In this document: piece by piece, positions 37,011-46,522 of the stretch
Layout: every line of letters begins with the position of its first letter
Position numbering within the stretch: position 1 is the first letter of the stretch
Origin: Pseudomonas sp. dw_358
Lineage (GTDB): Bacteria > Pseudomonadota > Gammaproteobacteria > Pseudomonadales > Pseudomonadaceae
Assembly: GCF_018449655.1 (NCBI RefSeq)
Contig: NZ_JAAVUX010000001.1
Span: forward strand, 496,001-560,000
Direction of reading: 5' to 3'
Length of the DNA stretch: 64,000 nucleotides
The notes under the pieces: generated by a model
Told to the model about the DNA's origin: nothing
Seen by the model: the letters and a program-made list of their open reading frames with translations, nothing else
The model's database searches: none
Translations under genes and position numbers: made by a program

Positions 37011-40000
37011 TTAAAAACGGCGCATATCGAGTGTCATCGGCAATTCGTCGTTGATCTTGAGGGTAGGCACAGGCAGCGCTCCGGCGGTGTGCCCCAGTCG
37101 GAAAAACCGTGCCATGCGTCGGCTTTCCGCCTCGTTGGCGTTGACTGGCAGGGTCTCGTAATTGCGCCCGCCCGGGTGAGCCACGTGATATTGGCAGCCT
37201 CCGAGGGAGCGACCCATCCAGGTGTCCAGCAGATCGAAAGTCAAAGGCGCGTGAACTGGAATGGTCGGTTGCAGGCAATTGGACGGCTGCCAGGCACGGA
37301 AACGCACCCCTGCGACAAATTCGCCTACCTTGCCGGTGGGCTGCAATGGCACGGCAACTCCGTTACATGTCAGTACATAGCGCTGGGGGGCGAGGCCATT
37401 GAGGCGCACCTGCAAGCGCTCCAGGGACGAATCGACGTAGCGCACCGTACCGCCGGCACCGCCCTCCTCCCCCAGTACGTGCCATGGCTCCAGGGCTTGG
37501 CGCAATTCCAGCTCGATGCCGTTGACCGCGTAGTCGCCGACCATGGGGAAACGGAACTCCATGTGCGCCGAGAACCACTCGGCCCGCAACGGGTAGCCGG
37601 CCGAGTCGAGGTCGCTGATGACATCGGCGAAGTCCTGCTCGATGAAGTGCGGCAACATGAACCGGTCGTGCAGTTCGGTGCCCCAGCGCGCCAGCTTGGC
37701 CGGTGCGTAAGGCTCGCGCCAGAAACGCGCCACCAGCGCCCGCAGCAGCAACTGCTGAACCAGACTCATGCGCGCATGGGGCGGCATTTCAAAGGCACGC
37801 AGTTCCAGCAGGCCCAGGCGCCCGGTGGCTCCGTCCGGCGAATACAGCTTGTCGATGCAGAACTCGGCCCTATGGGTGTTGCCGGTCACGTCGATCAGCA
37901 GGTTGCGCAGCAGCCGGTCCACCAGCCAAGGGGCGCATGGCTGGCCCACCGGTGGCATCTGGGCGAAAGCGATTTCCAGCTCGTATAGCGAATCGTTGCG
38001 CGCCTCGTCCACCCGCGGCGCCTGGGACGTCGGGCCGATGAACAACCCCGAGAACAAGTACGACAGCGAAGGATGGTTGTGCCAGTAGCTGATCAGGCTG
38101 CGCAGCAAGTCCGGACGCCGCAGGAACGGCGAATCGCCGGGCGTGGCGCCGCCCAGGACAAAGTGGTTACCGCCACCGGTGCCGGTGTGGCGACCGTCGA
38201 TCATGAATTTTTCCGTGGTCAGCCGGGTCAGGCGCGCCTGTTCATAGAGGAACTCGGTACGCACCACCAATTCGTCCCAACTGGCCGAGGGCTGCACGTT
38301 GACTTCGATCACGCCCGGATCCGGAGTGACCTTGAAGTTGCTGATGCGCGGGTCGAACGGCGGCTCGTAGCCTTCCAGCATCACCGGGATCTTCAGTTCC
38401 TCGGCGGTGGCTTCAATGATCGACACCAACTCCAGATAATCTTCCAGCCGCTCCAGCGGCGGCATGAACAGGTACAGGCGACCGTCACGGGCTTCGGCGC
38501 ACAGGGCCGTGCGGGTCAGCCAGCTGGCTGACTCGTCAAGCTTGGGTTCGCGCTCTTCGACCACCGGGGTCTGTCCGGCGGTGACGCCTTGCAATTGGGT
38601 GACGCTGGGCAGCACCGGCAGGTCCTGGTTGGGATCGGTGGGGTGCACGTAGGGGTATTCGGCCGCCTTCACCCACGGCTGCGAGCCCAGCGGCAGGCGA
38701 TAGCCCAGCGGCGAATCCCCTGGCACCAGGCGGCAATATTCGTCGCGCAGGTACCAGCGCCCGCTCTGCCAGTGATCGCCGGCAGCGGTGCGGGCCAAGG
38801 GCAGGACCTGGCCAATGACTTTGTCCAGGCCCTGGGCAAAGACCTTGCGCAGACGCTTGCGCTCCATGACATCGCCCAGACGCGAATCTTCGGGGGTGAC
38901 GTTGCCCGGCAACGCCCCTTCGCGCCACAGGTAGTAGAACTGGTCTTCGTAAGCCGGGAAGACAAAACGCGCGGGCATCTTCAAGCGCTCGGCGACACTG
39001 GCCAGAAAGCGCCCGGCCATTTCCCCGGTCACGCCGTCATCACGGCTTTCGTCGGCGATCAGGGCGTCGTTGCGCCAGATCGGCTCGCCGTCCACCCGCC
39101 AGTAGCAATTGAGCGACCAGCGCGGCAGCTGTTCGCCGGGGTACCACTTGCCCTGGCCGAAATGCACCAGGCCACCAGCGCCATACTGGGCGCGCATGCG
39201 GTGGTAGAGTTCGGTGGACAGCTTGCGTTTGTCGTCGCCCAGCGCAGCGGTGTTCCACTCGGCGCCGTCCGGGTCGTCAATGGAAACGAAGGTCGGTTCG
39301 CCGCCCATGGTCAGGCGCACGTCGCCCTTGATCAGGTCGTCGTCGATCTGCCGGCCCAGGGCCTCGATCTCTTCCCACTGCTCTTCGGTGTAAGGCTTGG
39401 TGACCCGGGGCGCTTCCCAGATGCGCTCCACCGACATCTCGTGGCTGAACTCGCATTCGCATGGTTCCACCAGCCCGCTGATGGGGGCAGCCGAGGAGGG
39501 ATCCGGGCTGCACGCCAACGGGATATGCCCTTCACCGGCAAACAGCCCGGAGGTAGCGTCCAGGCCAATCCAGCCCGCACCCGGCAGGTACACCTCGCAC
39601 CAGGCGTGCAGGTCGGTGAAGTCGACCTCGGTGCCCGAGGGGCCGTCCAATGCCTTGACGTCAGCCGTGAGCTGGATCAGGTAGCCGGAGACGAAGCGTG
39701 CGGCCAGGCCGATATGGCGGAACAACTGCACCAGCAGCCAGGCCGAGTCACGGCATGAACCGCTGGCTTCGACCAGGGTGTGCTCGGGCGTCTGGACGCC
39801 AGGCTCCATGCGGATGAGGTAACGGATGTCCTGACTTAACCGCTGGTTGATCGCCACCAGGAAGTCCACGGCGGGCTTGGGCGTCAGGTCGATGCTTTTG
39901 AGGTAAGCCTCGAAGGTCGGCGTGAGCGGAAGTTTTTCCAGGTACGGCGCCAGCTCGTGTTTTTCATCCTTCGCATAGGCGAAAGGGATTTTCTCGGCAT

Positions 40001-40292
40001 AGGGCTCAAGGAAAAAGTCGAAGGGGTTGAACACGGCCATTTCGGCAACGAGGTCTACTTCGACGCGGAACTCGTCGGTCTTCTCGGGGAAGACCAGTCG
40101 GGCCAGATAGTTGCCCTGGGGGTCCTGCTGCCAGTTGATGAAGTGCTGTTCGGGGAGGATTTTCAGCGCATAGGACAACACCCGCGTACGGCTGTGGGGA
40201 GCCGGCCGCAGACGGACGATCTGCGGCCCGAGCTCGACCGCATGGTCGTAGCGGTAGTGCGTGACGTGGTGCAACCCGACATGTATCGACAC
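37011..40292 (-). CDS. Large transglutaminase/DUF2126 putative amidoligase
   Basis: A 1093-residue protein. Residues 1-85 are a transglutaminase N-domain, residues about 150-260 a transglutaminase core (ASGSCRDSAWLLVQLFRHIGLAARF, then DLHAWCEVYLPGAGWIGLDATSG), and about 300-1090 the DUF2126 domain, predicted to be an amidoligase (GEPTFVSIDD, FMIDGRHTGTGGGNHFVLGG, RPDLLRSLISYWHNHPSLSYLFSG). The GTG at 40292 was chosen because AGGAGG lies 6 bases upstream and the N-domain starts at SIHVGLHHVTHYRYD. It heads the operon; 139 bases separate it from the ATP-grasp gene. Confidence 0.92.
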   Translation of the reverse strand: MSIHVGLHHVTHYRYDHAVELGPQIVRLRPAPHSRTRVLSYALKILPEQHFINWQQDPQGNYLARLVFPEKTDEFRVEVDLVAEMAVFNPFDFFLEPYAEKIPFAYAKDEKHELAPYLEKLPLTPTFEAYLKSIDLTPKPAVDFLVAINQRLSQDIRYLIRMEPGVQTPEHTLVEASGSCRDSAWLLVQLFRHIGLAARFVSGYLIQLTADVKALDGPSGTEVDFTDLHAWCEVYLPGAGWIGLDATSGLFAGEGHIPLACSPDPSSAAPISGLVEPCECEFSHEMSVERIWEAPRVTKPYTEEQWEEIEALGRQIDDDLIKGDVRLTMGGEPTFVSIDDPDGAEWNTAALGDDKRKLSTELYHRMRAQYGAGGLVHFGQGKWYPGEQLPRWSLNCYWRVDGEPIWRNDALIADESRDDGVTGEMAGRFLASVAERLKMPARFVFPAYEDQFYYLWREGALPGNVTPEDSRLGDVMERKRLRKVFAQGLDKVIGQVLPLARTAAGDHWQSGRWYLRDEYCRLVPGDSPLGYRLPLGSQPWVKAAEYPYVHPTDPNQDLPVLPSVTQLQGVTAGQTPVVEEREPKLDESASWLTRTALCAEARDGRLYLFMPPLERLEDYLELVSIIEATAEELKIPVMLEGYEPPFDPRISNFKVTPDPGVIEVNVQPSASWDELVVRTEFLYEQARLTRLTTEKFMIDGRHTGTGGGNHFVLGGATPGDSPFLRRPDLLRSLISYWHNHPSLSYLFSGLFIGPTSQAPRVDEARNDSLYELEIAFAQMPPVGQPCAPWLVDRLLRNLLIDVTGNTHRAEFCIDKLYSPDGATGRLGLLELRAFEMPPHARMSLVQQLLLRALVARFWREPYAPAKLARWGTELHDRFMLPHFIEQDFADVISDLDSAGYPLRAEWFSAHMEFRFPMVGDYAVNGIELELRQALEPWHVLGEEGGAGGTVRYVDSSLERLQVRLNGLAPQRYVLTCNGVAVPLQPTGKVGEFVAGVRFRAWQPSNCLQPTIPVHAPLTFDLLDTWMGRSLGGCQYHVAHPGGRNYETLPVNANEAESRRMARFFRLGHTAGALPVPTLKINDELPMTLDMRRF

Positions 40293-40471
40293 AGCGTGCC
40301 TCCTGCAAACCTGGACGTGATCAGAACCGCGCAAGACTTATGCCAAAGGCCCAAGACCGACGGGAGCTGAAAGCAGGACATTACCATGGCACCAAAAACA
40401 CTCAATCGCGAGGTTTGGCTTTGTGCGAGTGCACTGTGTCGGGGCGCAGGGAAGGAAACGGGGCGCCGGGG

Positions 40472-40568
40472 CCTTTGTGGGGAGCAGCCCCTGGGTGCGA
40501 TAGCGTCACCGCTCAGGGCCGCCAGACCGAGTCGCCTGTATCGCGCCCAACGGTTGCTCCCACACAGG
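40472..40568. repeat. REP-type imperfect inverted repeat
   Basis: CCTTTGTGGGGAGCAGCC...GGGTGCGATA at 40472-40502 pairs with TATCGCGCCC...GGTTGCTCCC ending CACAGG at 40539-40568. It is a larger member of the TGTGGGAGC family also seen at 32890. A further half-copy, CCTTGTGGGAATCCAG, follows at 40585. The rest of the 310-base gap (40293-40602) holds the leader of the DUF2126 gene and no ORF of quality. Confidence 0.75.
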
Positions 40569-40602
40569 TCGCATCACCCTGCGACCCTTGTGGGAATCCA
40601 GC

Positions 40603-42909
40603 CTAGCGCGGCACGACCGGCTGGCGAGCCGGCTTCTTGCCGCCTTTTTTGCCACCTTTGGCGGCATCGGCGCGGGCCTTGGCCGCCTCCTTGTTCCGGG
40701 CGAAGGCGGCGGCCTTGGCCTGCTCCCGCTTGTCCCACGGGTTGCTGCCGTCGCTGGCGCGAGGGGGCAAGCCGGTATGCTGGGTGAGGATCTTCTGCTC
40801 CTTGGCCACCTTGTGGCTGCCAGCCGGCGTCGAGTTCTTGCGACGGGCGCTCTGGTAGCTGTCGGTGTCCGGCTGGTGCAGCGGAATCAGCTGGTTCTTG
40901 CCCGAGCCGATCAGATCACTGCGGCCCATGCGCTCCAGCGCCTCACGCAGCATCGGCCAGCCTTTCGGGTCGTGGTAACGCAGGAAGGCCTTGTGCAGAC
41001 GACGCTGGGCTTCGCTCTTGACGATGACCAGGTTATCGCTCTTGTAGCTGACCTTTCGCAGCGGGTTCTTGCCCGAGTGGTACATGGCCGTGGCCGATGC
41101 CATTGGCGAAGGGTAAAACGCTTGCACCTGGTCGGCACGGAAGCCGTTGCCCTTGAGCCACAGGGCCAGGTTCATCATGTCTTCGTCGGTGGTGCCGGGG
41201 TGGGCCGCGATGAAATACGGGATCAGGTACTGCTCTTTGCCGGCTTCTTTCGAATACTTCTCGAACATGCGCTTGAACTTGTCGTAGGAGCCGATCCCCG
41301 GCTTCATCATCTGGTTCAGCGGGCCTTCTTCGGTGTGCTCCGGCGCAATCTTGAGGTAGCCACCCACGTGGTGGGTCACCAGCTCCTTGACGTACTCGGG
41401 CGACTCCACCGCGAGGTCGTAGCGCAGGCCCGAGGCAATGAGGATCTTTTTTACCCCCGGCAAGGCACGGGCGCTGCGGTACAGCTGGATCAGCGAGGAG
41501 TGGTCGGTGTTCAGGTTCGGGCAGATGCCAGGGAACACGCAGGACGGCTTGCGGCACGCAGATTCGATTTCCGGGCTCTTGCAGGCGATGCGGTACATGT
41601 TCGCGGTCGGACCGCCAAGGTCGGAGATCACCCCGGTAAAACCTGGAACCTTGTCGCGAATCTCTTCGATTTCACGAATGATCGACTCTTCGGAACGGTT
41701 CTGGATGATCCGCCCTTCATGCTCGGTGATCGAGCAGAAGGTACAACCGCCGAAGCAGCCACGCATGATGTTCACCGAGAAGCGAATCATGTCGTAGGCC
41801 GGAATCTTCTGCTTGCCATAGGCTGGATGCGGAACACGGGCATAGGGCATGCCGAACACGTAGTCCATTTCCTCGGTGGTCATGGGAATGGGCGGCGGGT
41901 TGAACCACACGTCCACTTCACCATGCTTCTGCACCAGCGCACGGGCATTGCCCGGGTTGGTTTCCAGGTGCAGCACGCGGTTGGCGTGGGCATAGAGCAC
42001 GGCGTCGCCACGGACCTTCTCGAAGGACGGCAGGCGGATCACCGTCTTGTCCCGGGTCATGCGCGGGCTGGCCAGAATCTGCACCACCTTGGGTTCGTTC
42101 GGATCCTCGACCGGGCCTTTTTCCTGCTCGATGGCGCAGGCCTGGGTGTCTTGTGTGTTGACGTACGGGTTGATGATCTTGTCGACCTTGCCCGGCCGGT
42201 CGATACGGGTGGAGTCCACCTCGTACCAGTCCTTGGGCGTATCGCGGCGAATGAACGCGGTGCCGCGAATGTCGGTGATGTCTTCGATCTTCTGGCCGTA
42301 GGACAGGCGCTGGGCCACTTCGACGATGGCCCGCTCGGCGTTGCCGTACAGCAGGATATCGGCGCAGGCGTCGATCAGGATCGAATGGCGGACCTTGTCC
42401 TGCCAGTAGTCATAGTGAGCGATCCGGCGCAGGGAAGCCTCGATGCCGCCGAGCACGATCGGCACATGCTTGTAGGCTTCCTTGCAGCGCTGGCTGTAGA
42501 CCAGGCTGGCGCGATCGGGCCGCGAGCCGGCCAGGCCGCCCGGGGTGTAGGCGTCGTCCGAGCGGATTTTCTTGTCGGCGGTGTAGCGGTTGATCATCGA
42601 ATCCATGTTGCCGGCCGCGACGCCGAAGAACAGGTTCGGCTCGCCGAGCTTCATGAAATCGTCTTTGGATTGCCAGTTCGGCTGGGCAATGATGCCGACG
42701 CGAAAGCCCTGGGCTTCCAGCAGGCGGCCGATGATGGCCATGCCGAAGGACGGGTGGTCGACATAGGCATCACCGGTGACGATGATGATGTCGCACGAAT
42801 CCCAGCCAAGCTGATCCATCTCCTCCCTGCTCATGGGCAGGAACGGTGCTGGCCCGAAACATTCGGCCCAGTACTTGGGATAGTCGAAAAGCGGCTTGGC
42901 TGCTTGCAT
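40603..42909 (-). CDS. YgiQ-family radical SAM protein
   Basis: A 768-residue radical SAM protein of the YgiQ family (UPF0313). The Fe-S motif CxxxCxxC is [16 protein letters not shown] near residue 378. N-terminal [28 protein letters not shown] is typical; a basic Lys/Ala/Gly tail follows residue 680. The family's reaction is not established. ATG 42909 was chosen as the conserved start ([11 protein letters not shown]). The gene after it on the same strand begins 310 bases away. Confidence 0.93.
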   Translation of the reverse strand: MQAAKPLFDYPKYWAECFGPAPFLPMSREEMDQLGWDSCDIIIVTGDAYVDHPSFGMAIIGRLLEAQGFRVGIIAQPNWQSKDDFMKLGEPNLFFGVAAGNMDSMINRYTADKKIRSDDAYTPGGLAGSRPDRASLVYSQRCKEAYKHVPIVLGGIEASLRRIAHYDYWQDKVRHSILIDACADILLYGNAERAIVEVAQRLSYGQKIEDITDIRGTAFIRRDTPKDWYEVDSTRIDRPGKVDKIINPYVNTQDTQACAIEQEKGPVEDPNEPKVVQILASPRMTRDKTVIRLPSFEKVRGDAVLYAHANRVLHLETNPGNARALVQKHGEVDVWFNPPPIPMTTEEMDYVFGMPYARVPHPAYGKQKIPAYDMIRFSVNIMRGCFGGCTFCSITEHEGRIIQNRSEESIIREIEEIRDKVPGFTGVISDLGGPTANMYRIACKSPEIESACRKPSCVFPGICPNLNTDHSSLIQLYRSARALPGVKKILIASGLRYDLAVESPEYVKELVTHHVGGYLKIAPEHTEEGPLNQMMKPGIGSYDKFKRMFEKYSKEAGKEQYLIPYFIAAHPGTTDEDMMNLALWLKGNGFRADQVQAFYPSPMASATAMYHSGKNPLRKVSYKSDNLVIVKSEAQRRLHKAFLRYHDPKGWPMLREALERMGRSDLIGSGKNQLIPLHQPDTDSYQSARRKNSTPAGSHKVAKEQKILTQHTGLPPRASDGSNPWDKREQAKAAAFARNKEAAKARADAAKGGKKGGKKPARQPVVPR

Positions 42910-42974
42910 GGTAGGGACCGTGTTAGCTACAGAGTGAAAAATCGCGGGCGCGGAATATAGCACATTTTTTGACC

Positions 42975-42999
42975 AAACCCGACAACGGTGGTCGGGTTT
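42975..42999 (-). terminator. Probable terminator after the GtrII-like gene
   Basis: AAACCCGAC, a 7-base loop, GTCGGGTTT: a perfect 9-bp stem between the GtrII-like gene and ygiQ. On the minus strand it is followed by GGTCAAAAAA, not a T-run, so efficiency is uncertain. Confidence 0.55.
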
Positions 43000-43028
43000 G
43001 CTCGCTCAGCGCGTGATCGAGGGGAAAA

Positions 43029-44543
43029 TCACTCGCTCGGCAGCTTGGGCGTCTTGTCCACCGGCTTGATGTTGACGTAACCGTAGCCGTTGAGCAGCCA
43101 GATGTCGTAATACTTGTTATCGACCAGACGCTGCCCGGTGCTGTGAACCATCAGTCGGAGAAACAGATCGTCGTTGGCTTCCAGGTTCAAGTCGGTGAGG
43201 TTCTCGACGGTGTCCATCTCGCACGGCTTGAGGCTCAGGACAAAGCGCAGCGCTGGCAGATTCTCCAGGGTCCCGCTCAGGGCCGGCAGCCAGGCACCGG
43301 TGCAATCGACGCTGGTCCAGTAGACCGGCTTGTTGCGCAGCTCCGGCAAACGGGTGATGTCGTGATGCAGATCCTGCGCCAGGCTGCGCTCCAGGGTTTT
43401 CTGCGCCGCCAGCACCCGCCCGTAGACGAACGACAGCGACAGCATGCACATCAAGGGGATCACCAGCAGCCATTCCAGCCGCGGGTGCACCCGACTGAGG
43501 CTGAACTGGGCCAGGTAGAACAACGCCACCAGCACCGGCGACAGCCCCATCAAGGTGCGGGCTTCAAGGGTGAACTCGGCAAACGGCAGGATCATCCCGC
43601 CGATGCTGAAGGCCAGCACCAGCGGCACCAGCAGATAGATCAGCACGCCACCCAGGCCAGCCAGGCCCAGGGCACGCAGCTGGCGCAGGGCGATCCACAG
43701 GTAACCGATCGCTGCCAGCACGGCCAGCGCGATCCACATCCAGCCGTTGCCGTCGGTGATGAACAAGCTGATCTTGTGCATGATGCGGCCCGCACGCAGG
43801 CCCAGCTCGCCCAGCCCTTCGGCATTGAGCGGCAGCATGCCTTTGCGGTCGGTGTGCATCAGCTGGTAGGCGCTGGCGTAGTAGACGAAAAGCCCGAGCA
43901 CCAGCTGCCCCAGCTGACGGCCCAGCAGGCTGCAGACACTCCGGCCCGGCAGCTGGAAGCGCACTGCGCGAATCAGTTCGATGCAGCACAGGCCGACGAA
44001 CACATTGACTGTGACCTGATACAAGCACAGCGCCACGCCCAGCAGGCAGCCTGGCACCAGCACGTTGAGCAGGGTATTGCGTCCGCGCCAGATCACCGCG
44101 TAGATCGCTGCCACCATGCTCAGGGTCATGGTCGGGCCGTCATACTGGTACGTCAGGTTACCCAGGTACATGGGGCTGTACCACAGCGGCAGCACCACCA
44201 GACAATGGCTCAGGCGCGGCTCGATGAAGTAATGCTTCACCAACGCCGCCAGAGCAAAGGCCATGGCCACACAAGCCAGCAGCAACGGCAGTGGGAAGAT
44301 GTCCACCGTCACGCCGCTGAAGGTCATGATGCGGTAGAACACCTCGGCCAGAATGCGCCCCTCGACACGCCAGGCGCGCTGTACGTCCAGTTCGGAGCGC
44401 CAGTTGTCATCGACGTAACGATAATCGGCAAGGATGAAAGGTAAAGCGAACGCCAGCACCGCCAGCAGAAAAAACCACCGAGCCTGGGCCGGGCTCAACT
44501 CGCGATCCAGCAGGTGTCGGGGTGCAATAGAAGCGTAAGCCAC
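43029..44543 (-). CDS. GtrII-like glucosyltransferase domain membrane protein
   Basis: A 504-residue protein with about ten membrane helices in residues 25-400 and a C-terminal non-membrane part of about 100 residues. The first loop contains DYRYVDDNWR near residues 41-50, a DD-type acidic motif typical of lipid-linked GT-C glycosyltransferases, and YQYDGPTMTLSM near residues 128-139. I place it in the GtrII O-antigen glucosyltransferase-like family. GTG 44543 starts 4 bases after the dnaB stop, so it may be co-transcribed. No gtrA/gtrB partners are nearby. Moderately sure. Confidence 0.65.
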   Translation of the reverse strand: MAYASIAPRHLLDRELSPAQARWFFLLAVLAFALPFILADYRYVDDNWRSELDVQRAWRVEGRILAEVFYRIMTFSGVTVDIFPLPLLLACVAMAFALAALVKHYFIEPRLSHCLVVLPLWYSPMYLGNLTYQYDGPTMTLSMVAAIYAVIWRGRNTLLNVLVPGCLLGVALCLYQVTVNVFVGLCCIELIRAVRFQLPGRSVCSLLGRQLGQLVLGLFVYYASAYQLMHTDRKGMLPLNAEGLGELGLRAGRIMHKISLFITDGNGWMWIALAVLAAIGYLWIALRQLRALGLAGLGGVLIYLLVPLVLAFSIGGMILPFAEFTLEARTLMGLSPVLVALFYLAQFSLSRVHPRLEWLLVIPLMCMLSLSFVYGRVLAAQKTLERSLAQDLHHDITRLPELRNKPVYWTSVDCTGAWLPALSGTLENLPALRFVLSLKPCEMDTVENLTDLNLEANDDLFLRLMVHSTGQRLVDNKYYDIWLLNGYGYVNIKPVDKTPKLPSE

Positions 44544-44547
44544 GCAG

Positions 44548-45942
44548 TTACTCGTCGTCGAAGTTATAGCTGCCCGGTGCGAGATTCTCGAAACGGGTAT
44601 ATTTGCCAATGAACGCCAGCCGCGTGGTGCCGATCGGGCCGTTACGCTGCTTGCCGATGATGATCTCGGCAACGCCCTTGTGTTCGGTCTCGGGGTGATA
44701 CACCTCGTCCCGATAAACGAACATGATGACGTCGGCGTCCTGCTCGATTGCACCGGACTCACGCAAGTCGGAGTTGATCGGGCGCTTGTTGGGCCGCTGC
44801 TCCAGCGATCGGTTCAACTGCGACAGTGCAATCACCGGGCAATTGAACTCCTTGGCCAGGGCCTTGAGCGAGCGGGAGATCTCGGAAATCTCGTTGGTAC
44901 GGTTGTCGCCGCCGGAACCCGGGATCTGCATCAGCTGCAGGTAGTCAATCATGATCATGGCGATGTCGCCATGCTCGCGCACCAGACGACGGGTGCGGGC
45001 ACGCATTTCCGACGGGCTGATGCCGGCGGTATCGTCGATGAACAGCTTGCGGTCGTTGAGCAGGTTGACCGCCGAGGTCAGGCGCGGCCAATCGTCATCG
45101 TCCAGGCGCCCGGAGCGGACCTTGGTCTGGTCGATGCGCCCCAGCGACGACAGCATCCGCATGATCAGCGATTCGCCGGGCATTTCCAGCGAGTAGACCA
45201 GTACGGCCTTGTCGCTGCGCAGCACGGCGTTCTCCACCAGGTTCATGGCAAAAGTAGTTTTACCCATGGACGGACGACCGGCGACGATGATCAGGTCGGC
45301 GGGTTGCAGGCCGCTGGTCTTTTCGTCGAGGTCGGCGTAGCCGGTGGAAAGGCCGGTGATGGTTGCATCGGTATTGAACAGCGTGTCGATGCGGTCGATG
45401 GCCTTGGTCAGCAGGTCGTTGACGCTGACCGGGCCGCCGGTCTTGGGCCGCGCCTCGGCAATCTGGAAGATCTGCCGTTCGGCTTCGTCGAGGATCTCCG
45501 CAGCATTGCGACCCAAGGGGTTGAATGCGCTGTCGGCGATGTCGGTACTGATACTGATCAGCTGCCGCAAGGTCGCTCTTTCGCGCACGATTTGCGCATA
45601 GGCCTTGATGTTCGCCACTGATGGCGTGTTCTTCGCCAGCTCGCCCAGGTAGCCAAGGCCACCGACTTGCGAGCTCTGCCCTTCCTTGTCTAGCTGCTCG
45701 TGCAGGGTGACGACGTCGAAGGGGATGTTCTGATCCACCAGCCGGGAAATGGCCCGGAAGATCAGGCGGTGGTCATGCCGATAGAAGTCGCCGTCCGAAA
45801 CCTGATCCAGCACCCGCTCCCAGGCATCGTTGGACAGCATCAGACCACCGAGCACAGCCTGTTCGGCCTCGATGGAATGCGGCGGCACCTTGAGGGCGGC
45901 GGTTTGCAGATCGTACTGCTCGGGAGCGCTGATTTCGTTCAT
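44548..45942 (-). CDS. dnaB: Replicative DNA helicase
   Basis: A 464-residue hexameric helicase that unwinds DNA at the fork. The N-terminal primase-binding domain starts MNEISAPEQYDLQTAALKVPPHSIEAEQAVLGGLML; the RecA-like core has Walker A AGRPSMGKTTFAMN near residue 213 and LIMIDYLQLM-type Walker B (IAMIMIDYLQLMQ). No intein interrupts it. The start at 45942 was chosen by homology; a GTG two codons earlier is possible. Alr, next to dnaB in P. aeruginosa, is absent here. Confidence 0.98.
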   Translation of the reverse strand: MNEISAPEQYDLQTAALKVPPHSIEAEQAVLGGLMLSNDAWERVLDQVSDGDFYRHDHRLIFRAISRLVDQNIPFDVVTLHEQLDKEGQSSQVGGLGYLGELAKNTPSVANIKAYAQIVRERATLRQLISISTDIADSAFNPLGRNAAEILDEAERQIFQIAEARPKTGGPVSVNDLLTKAIDRIDTLFNTDATITGLSTGYADLDEKTSGLQPADLIIVAGRPSMGKTTFAMNLVENAVLRSDKAVLVYSLEMPGESLIMRMLSSLGRIDQTKVRSGRLDDDDWPRLTSAVNLLNDRKLFIDDTAGISPSEMRARTRRLVREHGDIAMIMIDYLQLMQIPGSGGDNRTNEISEISRSLKALAKEFNCPVIALSQLNRSLEQRPNKRPINSDLRESGAIEQDADVIMFVYRDEVYHPETEHKGVAEIIIGKQRNGPIGTTRLAFIGKYTRFENLAPGSYNFDDE

Positions 45943-45979
45943 GGCCACGCAGGATTCTGTTGTTCAGGGGTACAGCAAA

Positions 45980-46015
45980 GACAAAGGGCACGTCTGCTTG
46001 CGCAGAGCGTGCCCG
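45980..46015 (-). terminator. Terminator after rplI
   Basis: On the minus strand GGGCACG-GCTCTGC-...-GCAGA-CGTGCCC followed by TTTGTCTTT; the inner TCTGC/GCAGA pairing makes a long stem. It lies about 40 bases after the rplI stop and before dnaB. Confidence 0.8.
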
Positions 46016-46054
46016 ATGTTAAACCGACCGGCACACGAGGTGCCAGCAAGGTTT

Positions 46055-46501
46055 TTACGCCGCTACAACGACCACACGTACGGTGGCTTCTACGTCGCTG
46101 TGCAGGTGCACGGCAACGTCGTATTCGCCAACGTTACGGATGGTGCCGTTCGGCAGACGAACTTCAGCCTTGGCCACTTCAACGCCGGAGGCGGTCAGTG
46201 CGTCAGCGATGTCGTGTGTACCGATCGAACCGAACAGCTTGCCTTCATCGCCAGCGGTGGCAGTGATGGTCACTTCCAGCTCGGCCAGTTGGGCAGCGCG
46301 GGTTTCGGCCGAAGCCTTCTTGTCGGCAGCAGCTTTTTCCAGCTCGGCGCGACGCTCTTCAAACGCAGCCAGGTTGGCGGCGGTTGCAGCGGTAGCCTTG
46401 CCGAACGGCAGCAGGAAGTTACGGCCGTAACCGGCTTTAACGTTTACCTTATCGCCCAGGTTGCCCAGGTTGGCGACTTTTTCCAGCAGGATCAGTTCCA
46501 T
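46055..46501 (-). CDS. rplI: 50S ribosomal protein L9
   Basis: A 148-residue two-domain protein with a long connecting helix. [36 protein letters not shown] is the N-domain signature (binds 23S rRNA near L1); the C-domain starts near residue 80 ([16 protein letters not shown]). Length and ends are normal. It closes the rpsF-rpsR-membrane protein-rplI operon. Confidence 0.98.
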   Translation of the reverse strand: MELILLEKVANLGNLGDKVNVKAGYGRNFLLPFGKATAATAANLAAFEERRAELEKAAADKKASAETRAAQLAELEVTITATAGDEGKLFGSIGTHDIADALTASGVEVAKAEVRLPNGTIRNVGEYDVAVHLHSDVEATVRVVVVAA

Positions 46502-46522
46502 TTGGTAATAACCTCTTAACTT

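Noticed and set aside
40588-42960. 790-codon open frame antisense to ygiQ
   Set aside because: Same effect of third-position GC bias; no domain, and the YgiQ frame has the radical SAM motif.
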